Source: Eubacteriaceae bacterium (GTDB taxonomy: Bacteria; Bacillota; Clostridia; Eubacteriales; Eubacteriaceae). From it: a stretch of DNA of 64,000 nucleotides. The position numbers were made by a program, and so were the translations under genes. Under the pieces are notes generated by a model. That model did not search any database and had not been told where the DNA came from. It saw nothing but the letters and a program-made list of their open reading frames with translations. Below are positions 46,696-52,720 of this stretch, one piece after another. The DNA lies in NCBI GenBank assembly GCA_012522805.1, contig JAAYJS010000023.1, positions 57,976 to 121,975 on the forward strand. The letters are read 5' to 3'. Positions within the stretch are counted from its first letter, which is position 1. Every line of letters starts with the position of its first letter.

Positions 46696-47655
46696 TTATG
46701 AGTAACTTCCCGCAAAGAGTTTGGATAACGAACGTCCGTAATGGATATATTCGATGGCACGCCCGAAAAAAGCACCGGAGCTTAAGATCTTAATTTTGTC
46801 GATTCTTTTTTCTTGAGGTACATCGATGGTGTCTAGGGTTACCAATTCTTTAATCGGACTTGCGGCTATGCGTTCGACAGCTGGACCGGATAGAACCCCG
46901 TGGGTGCAGGCTGCCCAAACATCTTTGGCACCCATTTTCAACAAGGCTTCCGCACCGCTGGTAATGGTGCCCGCGGTATCGATCATATCGTCGAACAACA
47001 GGCAGTTTTTGCCCTTTACATCACCTATGACATTCATGACTTCGGAAACATTGGGTTTCGGACGGTTTTTGTCGATGATGGCAAAGGGTGCGTTAAAGTT
47101 TCTGGCTATTTTTCTGGTCCGCTTGGCACTACCGGCATCCGGTGAAACTACACATAAATCCTTCTAGTTCTCTTCCATAAAATCATCGCTGATGATTTGA
47201 TTACCGGTCAAGTAGTCTAAAGAAATATCGAAAAAACCTTGAATTTGATTTGAATGTAAATCCATCGTTAAAATTCTGTCTGCGCCGGCGACCGTTAGGA
47301 TATTGGCAATGAGTTTTGCAGTGATCGGATCTCTGGATTTTGCCTTTCGATCTTGTCTGGCGTAACCATAATAAGGTATCACAGCGGTTACTCGACCGGC
47401 AGAAGCACGCCTGAGGGCATCCAGCATGATCAACAATTCCTTGATGTTGTCATTACAAGGAGAGGAGGTGGACTGAATGAGGAAAACATCTTCCCCGCGC
47501 ACGGATTCCGCTATATTTAAGGCTATTTCTCCATCGCTGAATTTCGTTACTTCTGCATCTGAGAGCTCTATTTCTAAGTACTTGGCGATGTCTTTTGCCA
47601 AGGGTATGTTGGCATTGCCGGTTAACAATCTAATAGAGCCGTATTTTTTATCCAT
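46696..47655 (-). pseudogene. prs: Ribose-phosphate pyrophosphokinase with in-frame TAG
   Basis: PRPP synthetase is normally essential for nucleotides, His and Trp. A 320-codon frame is broken only by a TAG at 47166-47164 (codon 164); the track shows two ORFs. Before it are 'YGYARQDRKAKSRDPITAKL' and 'MDLHSNQIQGFFD'; after it the same frame continues '[20 protein letters not shown]' and the PRPP loop '[13 protein letters not shown]'. The stop falls where Bacillus Prs has Leu ('NLEDIVIVSPD'), so TTG to TAG would explain it. Residues '[11 protein letters not shown]' also differ from the usual SPDxGGxxRAR. The start at 47655 follows AAGGTG and overlaps no coding beyond the glmU stop. A second prs elsewhere, an error, or readthrough are all possible. 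Confidence 0.85.
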
Positions 47656-47656
47656 T

Positions 47657-49033
47657 TTAGTTTTCACCTTTCTTTTTATTCCTTATCTGATAATTTTCCT
47701 TAACGACCTGTTTTTGTCTGGCTATTGCAAAAGCACGGGAAGGAATGTTTTCCGTTATGGTCGAACCTGCCGCTACATAAACGTTTTCGCCTACTTCTAC
47801 CGGTGCGATTAAATTTGTGTTGCAACCGATGAACGTATTTTTGCCGACAACAACTTTGTTTTTGTCAAAACCGTCGTAATTGACAAAGACGGTTCCACAG
47901 CCCAAGTTGACGTTTTCACCAACTTCCGCGTCGCCGATGTACGTTAAATGGGATGCCTTGGCTCCGTCTTTGATAACGGCGTTTTTAACCTCCACAAAAT
48001 CTCCGATTTTAACATTTTTCCCAATCTTTGAGCCGGGTCGTATGTAAGCATAGGGGCCTACGGTTGTGTCCTCTGCCACGACACTTTCCAAAATGGTGGA
48101 TGCATCCACCTGTGTCCGATCGCCAATCGAAGAGTCGACAATGCGGCTATTTTGTCCAATCACGCAATCTTCTCCAATGGATACCACACCTTCTGTCAGG
48201 ACTCCGGGGTAAATGACCGTATCCCGTCCAATGGTGGTATCTGCACTTAAGTAGGTGGTATCCGGATCTATCATAATGGCACCTTGGTCCATTAAACGAC
48301 AATTGTTAAATTGTCTGAAAGCCTTTTCGACCTCCGCCAATTGTTTTTTTGAATTGACGGCTGTAATATCGTAGGCATCGGTTTTAAAAACACCCACCCG
48401 TTGACCCAAGCTTCGGATAATTTCAATTGTATCCGTCAGGTAGTATTCGCCCTGTGCATTTTGCGGCACGATCTTGGAAAGCGCTTCAACCAAATATTTG
48501 GAGGTAAAACAATACATCCCACCGTTTACTTCCGCAATGGCCTTTTCCTTTTCGGTCGCATCCTTTTCTTCCACAATCTTCAATAGATCCCCTTCTGTGG
48601 TGGTCACCATTCTACCATAGCCCTTGGGGTTTTCAATTTCTGCGGTCAACACCGTCACACCATTGCCCTGTTCTTGGTGGTGTTGCACCATCTTGCTTAA
48701 GACTTCGGGTCTGATAAGGGGCGCATCCCCCATCAGTATCAATACCATATCGTCATTGCGCTCTAAATGTGGCAAAGCGCACATGACGGCATGTCCCGTA
48801 CCCAATTGCTCGGTTTGTAGGACCGTTTTTGTAGATGGCGGCAAGATTGCCTGAACCAATTCGCCTTTATAGCCTATGACTACGATGGTTTCATCACTTC
48901 CGGCTTTTTTGCTATTGTCTAAAACGTGTAAGATCATCGGTTTTCCTGCAATTGGATGTAACACTTTTGGTCTTTGGGAACGCATTCTGGTTCCCTGTCC
49001 GGCAGCAAGTATGATCGTTTTCGTCTTTTCCAT
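47657..49033 (-). CDS. glmU: Bifunctional GlcNAc-1-P uridyltransferase/GlcN-1-P acetyltransferase
   Basis: GlmU makes UDP-GlcNAc for the cell wall. The N-terminal nucleotidyltransferase has 'ILAAGQGTRMRSQRPKVLHPIAGKPM', and the C-terminal half is a left-handed beta-helix of hexapeptide repeats with 'RPGSKIGKNVKIGDFVEVKNA' and 'SHLTYIGDAEVGENVNLGCG'. The ATG at 49033 follows GAGGAG. Length is 458. Its stop is within 2 bp of the prs start. Confidence 0.96.
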   Translation of the reverse strand: MEKTKTIILAAGQGTRMRSQRPKVLHPIAGKPMILHVLDNSKKAGSDETIVVIGYKGELVQAILPPSTKTVLQTEQLGTGHAVMCALPHLERNDDMVLILMGDAPLIRPEVLSKMVQHHQEQGNGVTVLTAEIENPKGYGRMVTTTEGDLLKIVEEKDATEKEKAIAEVNGGMYCFTSKYLVEALSKIVPQNAQGEYYLTDTIEIIRSLGQRVGVFKTDAYDITAVNSKKQLAEVEKAFRQFNNCRLMDQGAIMIDPDTTYLSADTTIGRDTVIYPGVLTEGVVSIGEDCVIGQNSRIVDSSIGDRTQVDASTILESVVAEDTTVGPYAYIRPGSKIGKNVKIGDFVEVKNAVIKDGAKASHLTYIGDAEVGENVNLGCGTVFVNYDGFDKNKVVVGKNTFIGCNTNLIAPVEVGENVYVAAGSTITENIPSRAFAIARQKQVVKENYQIRNKKKGEN

Positions 49034-49144
49034 TTCTCTCCTCAATTCGATTTTTTAAGATGGCAAGCCAACTTCATTCTTCTCATATGTTACACTGAGA
49101 CCGCGGGCTTTACTAGGGGTTTTTCTGTTTTTTATGTTTGAAAT

Positions 49145-49176
49145 AAAAAAGAGAGACTCGTTTGAATCTCTCTCTT
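49145..49176 (-). terminator. Intrinsic terminator after spoVG
   Basis: AGAGAGATTC-AAAC-GAGTCTCTCT followed by TTTTTT on the minus strand, just after the spoVG stop. The following 110 bp to glmU hold only the glmU leader. Confidence 0.85.
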
Positions 49177-49189
49177 AATAACATAACCA

Positions 49190-49567
49190 TTACTCGAAGG
49201 ACAGATCCTCTGAATGATCATCGGATGATTCCGGATCTTCTCCCATCTCTGTTGGTTCTTCTGAATCGACTTCCAGATCTAGTTCGGAGTTTGCTTCTAA
49301 AGTGCTTTCTCTTCTCAATTCTTCCTCGTAAGACTTCAGCACTTCTTCTTGTATGACATGCCTTGTGGAAGATACTATCGGATGACAGATATCTTTAAAC
49401 TCTCCATCGGCAGTCTTTCGACTCGGCATGGCGATAAAGTAACCATTTTGACCTTCAATCACCTTAATGTCGTGTACGACAAATTGATCATCGAAAGTCA
49501 CAGATGCAATGCCCCTCATTTTCCCTGTATGGTATATTTTTCTTATCCTTACATCAGTTATTACCAT
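49190..49567 (-). CDS. spoVG: Septation/regulatory protein SpoVG
   Basis: SpoVG is a small nucleic-acid-binding regulator that is not restricted to spore formers. The family start '[37 protein letters not shown]' and '[23 protein letters not shown]' are clear. A long acidic tail (residues 93-125) extends beyond the conserved core of about 85 residues. It normally precedes glmU, as here. Confidence 0.95.
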   Translation of the reverse strand: MVITDVRIRKIYHTGKMRGIASVTFDDQFVVHDIKVIEGQNGYFIAMPSRKTADGEFKDICHPIVSSTRHVIQEEVLKSYEEELRRESTLEANSELDLEVDSEEPTEMGEDPESSDDHSEDLSFE

Positions 49568-49750
49568 AACGAACCCCCTTTTTGAATCAACACCCTCTTG
49601 TCACTATCATTTTACCACACCTACAGGGAAAAGGAAACAAATTCTTTCTTAGAAGCGACATGCACCATGAAATGGACTCACAATTTTGATGGATTCCACC
49701 ATACTCCTAAAATAAAGGGTTTAATGCCTTGGTGATGGCCGTTGATACCC

Positions 49751-50539
49751 TTACTTTTTTTGTAATAAGCCCAAATAAGTGACTTCTTTGTTCACTGATC
49801 GCTGTATGGTCTCCAAGTGCTCTTTATGTGTAACCACAATACAAGAAGAGCTCGGCCCGCCGGAGGTATGGATATCGATGGGTATATTTTCATCATATTG
49901 GGCGATTAAGCCGTTGTTTTCTGCTAAATGGTCCAGTTCGTAGGCGATACCTTTAGAACCCACAGGACGCATTTCTTTGATTTCCGGTAAACTCCGAAGT
50001 TGTTGATAATCTGTCAGTTTTAAAGCCTTGTCAAAATAGGTGACATAATCGTGACCGACCAGCGTTCGTCCTATTAATAAGGCGATATCCCCGGGTTTTG
50101 CCAATTGAGTTTTAAAACCGTCGTTATCGATGAGACCGATAACGGTAATACCCGCACCGGTTTGTACGGTTTTCATGTTGTCTTCGCAAGAACCGGTCAA
50201 GGCTATGTCGCTTTCCGTTAATTCTGACATGGCTTCCCGAATACCTTGAACAATTCTTTTCCCGGTAGGGTCGGTTTCTACAGATAAACCGTTGGAAATA
50301 GCAACCGGCGTCGCACCGATGGCAATCATTTCCGCTAAAGCGACCCGTACAGTGGTTTCTCCAACGTGTTCCGGGGTGACCTTTACAAGATCCGCCTCTT
50401 TATTGCCGATGGCACCGATGGAATCGCAGGTGATCACCAAAGAGCGACCGTCCGTTAAATCGACAACGGTACAGTCGCCAATGCTAAAATGTTTGTAATG
50501 CTTTTTTATACGATTTGTCATGTACTCCCTACTCTTCAT
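49751..50539 (-). CDS. PurM/AIR-synthase superfamily protein, candidate alpha-ribazole kinase
   Basis: The 262-residue protein has PurM-superfamily features: 'GDCTVVDLTDGRSLVITCDSIGAIG', 'ADLVKVTPEHVGETTVRVALAEMIAIGATPVAIS' and 'TGAGITVIGLI'. Short single-gene members of this type in Firmicutes have been assigned as CblS, which phosphorylates alpha-ribazole for the lower ligand of cobamides. That fits the corrinoid genes in the window, but HypE/ThiL-like alternatives are not excluded. The ATG at 50539 sits 6 bp after AGAGG inside the end of the vanY-like gene, so the two are coupled. Confidence 0.6.
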   Translation of the reverse strand: MKSREYMTNRIKKHYKHFSIGDCTVVDLTDGRSLVITCDSIGAIGNKEADLVKVTPEHVGETTVRVALAEMIAIGATPVAISNGLSVETDPTGKRIVQGIREAMSELTESDIALTGSCEDNMKTVQTGAGITVIGLIDNDGFKTQLAKPGDIALLIGRTLVGHDYVTYFDKALKLTDYQQLRSLPEIKEMRPVGSKGIAYELDHLAENNGLIAQYDENIPIDIHTSGGPSSSCIVVTHKEHLETIQRSVNKEVTYLGLLQKK

Positions 50540-51362
50540 AAAGTTCCTCTAAGGTTAAGCCCGTTTCATGTATGAGTTGCGCCATTTCTACTCCAATGTA
50601 ACGCAAATGCCAAGGTTCGTAGCCGTAACCGGTCTTATGAGTTTTATCCTTTGGGTAGCGAACGATAAAACCATATTGCCAAGCATGTTCCGCCACCCAC
50701 CGACCTTCCGGTGTGTTTTCAAAGGCTTCCACCAAATCATGACCCACGGATTCGCAGGACAGATCTACCGCCAAGCCGGATTGATGTTCGCTGGCTCCGG
50801 GCGGCGCCGATTCATTTTCCGCTGCTGCTCGTCCCATACTTGCGATATAGCCGTTATGGAGGCGTTCTTGCAGGGCATAGGAGCGATAAACCGAAATCAC
50901 ATAAAGAATTTGGCCATTTGCTTCGGCATCCGCCATCAGACGCTCCAAAGCCTCGGCGGCTTCCGCGCGCATCATGGCGCCGTCATAGGCTCGCGTGCCT
51001 AAAACCGACATGTTTTCCGGAATATAATCCGGTGGTAAGGGATGTTCAGGACTGATCAGAGCCGTTATGGCTTTGTAACCCTCGTCGCTGTGTACAGCGC
51101 GCAGCTCACTTGCTTGCATTTTCAAATTTTGAAGATATTCTTCTCCAGAAAGCTCAGATTCCGATTCCGGATCTGGTTGCTGCCCATGGATTTGCGCATA
51201 TTTTCCAACGATGCTTTCGTCAAACAACCAGGTTCGTTCTTGCTGTTCGTACATTTTTTCTTCGTCAGGATCTCCAGTCCATAAAGGCTGTAAGGCCATG
51301 GTGAGAGAAATTACAAAGATGGCGATCCATTGTAGTAGAATATATTGACTGTGACGATTCAT
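50529..51362 (-). CDS. VanY-family D,D-carboxypeptidase (M15B)
   Basis: The 277-residue cell-wall peptidase trims the terminal D-Ala of peptidoglycan stems. A signal-anchor (YILLQWIAIFVISLTMAL) is followed by the zinc motifs 'SEHQSGLAVDLS' (SxHxxGxAxD) and 'EPWHLRYIG' (ExxH). The ATG at 51362 follows TTGAGG. No vancomycin-resistance genes are near, so a housekeeping wall role is likely. Confidence 0.92.
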   Translation of the reverse strand: MNRHSQYILLQWIAIFVISLTMALQPLWTGDPDEEKMYEQQERTWLFDESIVGKYAQIHGQQPDPESESELSGEEYLQNLKMQASELRAVHSDEGYKAITALISPEHPLPPDYIPENMSVLGTRAYDGAMMRAEAAEALERLMADAEANGQILYVISVYRSYALQERLHNGYIASMGRAAAENESAPPGASEHQSGLAVDLSCESVGHDLVEAFENTPEGRWVAEHAWQYGFIVRYPKDKTHKTGYGYEPWHLRYIGVEMAQLIHETGLTLEELYEE

Positions 51363-51431
51363 CGTATACCTCAAGTGATGTCAAATGGACATCCAAGGAT
51401 GTCCATGAGTATTGGCCTTCTAAATTTCTTG

Positions 51432-51656
51432 TTACGATTCCCCTTGATTGAAAAGAATTTTTGCCTTTAACAATGCTTCTTTGCTTTTTAGAAAATTGTC
51501 TTTGGCTTGGATTAAATTTTCATGTACTCCGGGAGCACTGTTCTTTGTTTGATCAATCCAAGTTTGATAATCTTGACTATGGGCATCGATATGATTTTGC
51601 CAATACACCACCAAGACTTTAAATAACTCTTTTTCCTTTTGACTCAACATATGCAT
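51432..51656 (-). CDS. Small helical HxxxH protein related to the ACS-fusion domain
   Basis: The 74-residue, soluble, helical protein reads 'ELFKVLVVYWQNHIDAHSQDYQTWIDQ', which aligns with 'KMLKVLLAHWADHNEEHAKEYKQWAEK' in the middle domain of the fused AcsB2. Shared positions are KVL, W, HxxxHxxxYxxW and a following long helix. The conserved His and aromatic residues could bind metal, but no function is known to me. It is the third gene of the cooT-DUF3842 cluster and starts within 3 bp of the DUF3842 stop. No T-tract terminator is seen in the 70 bp before vanY. Confidence 0.7.
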   Translation of the reverse strand: MHMLSQKEKELFKVLVVYWQNHIDAHSQDYQTWIDQTKNSAPGVHENLIQAKDNFLKSKEALLKAKILFNQGES

Positions 51657-51658
51657 TC

Positions 51659-52078
51659 TTATGATCCTAATTTCAATTCTTTTTTGATACGGTCGACAGC
51701 TTCTTTGAGTTGCAATAGCAAGGGCTTATCTTCCAATGCAACGATTCGATAGTTGTCCGGCATGATGGGAATCAGAACTTTGATGGCATTGCTGTTGCTG
51801 ATGGCTTCCACCATTTTAGTGGTGACTTCTCCAAACAACTCGTTGGGGATGGCGATAGACAATGCTCCGACGACAATATCGGCTTTCTGTACATTGACGA
51901 CAATGGCGTTTTCTCCTGTTGCCCCTTTGTTGGCACCCTTTTTAAGCATGGCAGCCGTTGCCAAAGCATTTGTACCCAGGCCAAATATTTCGATGTCGGG
52001 AGGTAATTCTTCTTTTAATAAGCTGACAAGGCGGGAGCCAACGCCCCCACCCATGCCATCTATGACTACTATATTCAT
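51659..52078 (-). CDS. DUF3842 family protein
   Basis: The 139-residue protein starts with a Rossmann-like 'IVVIDGMGGGVGSRLVSLL' and continues 'FGLGTNALATAAMLKKGANKGATGENAIVVN' and 'ADIVVGALSIAIPNELFGEVT'. I recognise it as the DUF3842 family, found in anaerobes and without a known function. Its ATG directly follows the cooT stop and the small helical gene follows 2 bp later, so the three are one operon. Context suggests a part in nickel or CODH/ACS maturation; this is inference. Confidence 0.75.
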   Translation of the reverse strand: MNIVVIDGMGGGVGSRLVSLLKEELPPDIEIFGLGTNALATAAMLKKGANKGATGENAIVVNVQKADIVVGALSIAIPNELFGEVTTKMVEAISNSNAIKVLIPIMPDNYRIVALEDKPLLLQLKEAVDRIKKELKLGS

Positions 52079-52279
52079 CTATATATTTGTTTCTTCCAAG
52101 ATAATTTTATGCTTGAGTAATTTTACTTCCTTTATTTTAGCCTGAAGGGTTTTGGTCGTTCCCAATAAATCTGTTAAAGTCAATTGACCATCTTCTTCCG
52201 GGAAGATGTCGATGACGTATTCCATAATTTTTTCTTCTTCTCCGTTTTTATTTAAGAGAAAAGCTGTAGATTCACACAT
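52079..52279 (-). CDS. cooT: CooT-family nickel-binding protein
   Basis: The 66-residue protein begins 'MCESTAFLL' with Cys2, the conserved nickel ligand of CooT dimers, and is almost all beta strand ('EEKIMEYVIDIFPEEDGQLTLTDLLGTTKTLQAKIKEVKLLKHKIILEE'). CooT helps load nickel into CO dehydrogenase in Rhodospirillum. The ATG at 52279 follows AAAGGAAC and puts Cys at position 2; the track start is 16 codons earlier and would bury it. Confidence 0.8.
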   Translation of the reverse strand: MCESTAFLLNKNGEEEKIMEYVIDIFPEEDGQLTLTDLLGTTKTLQAKIKEVKLLKHKIILEETNI

Positions 52280-52379
52280 AATTGTTCCTTTCAAAATTTT
52301 ATTTTTCGTTGTTGATTTCAATATCAAATTGTTTTATTTTTTATCAATCGTCCTACCAACTGCTGTGCTGATAGGTTGA

Positions 52380-52715
52380 TTGGTAGCAAGCTCTCACAAT
52401 GCTTTACACAAGCCATGACACTCGCTTTTTTTGCTTCGCAAAAACCATACATAGTAAGAAATGCGGCGTGACTTCATTCGCTCCGTTAGCAAACAGTTTT
52501 GCAAGCAAGCTCTCACAGTGCTTTATATAAGCCATGACACTCGCTTTTTTGCTTCGCAAAAATCGCAACATAGCAAGAAATGCGACGTGTCCTTCATTCG
52601 CTCCGTTTCACTTCGCTCATTTACGGACACGCCATATGAACACCTTCGTCATTATGCACTTGTAAGAGCAAGCTCTTACAGTGCTGCATTCCTTGATATT
52701 CGCATTTCTTATGTC
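52380..52715. repeat. Two diverged copies of an interspersed non-coding repeat
   Basis: Two copies start with GCAAGCTCTCACA.TGCTTTA (52389 and 52502) and share AAGCCATGACACTCGC, TTTTTTGCTTCGCAAAAA, AGAAATGCG.CGTG and TTCATTCGCTCCGTT; a third partial AGCAAGCTCTTACAGTGCTGCATT starts at 52668. The TTTTTGCTTCGCAAAAA core is a hairpin. No ORF with coding character is present. Related copies lie on the other side of the fused acsB gene. Confidence 0.7.
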
Positions 52716-52720
52716 TACGC

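Noticed and set aside
46696-47655. Pyrrolysine decoding of TAG in prs
   Set aside because: TAG is used as a normal stop in this window (acsD, cooT), two of the three internal stops are TAA, and no pyl genes or methylamine methyltransferases are visible.
50529-51362. Vancomycin resistance gene vanY
   Set aside because: Only the M15B peptidase family is supported; there are no vanHAX or vanRS genes nearby.
52380-52715. Repeats beside acsB2 as a CRISPR array
   Set aside because: Copies are long, diverged and only two or three in number, with no regular spacers and no cas genes.
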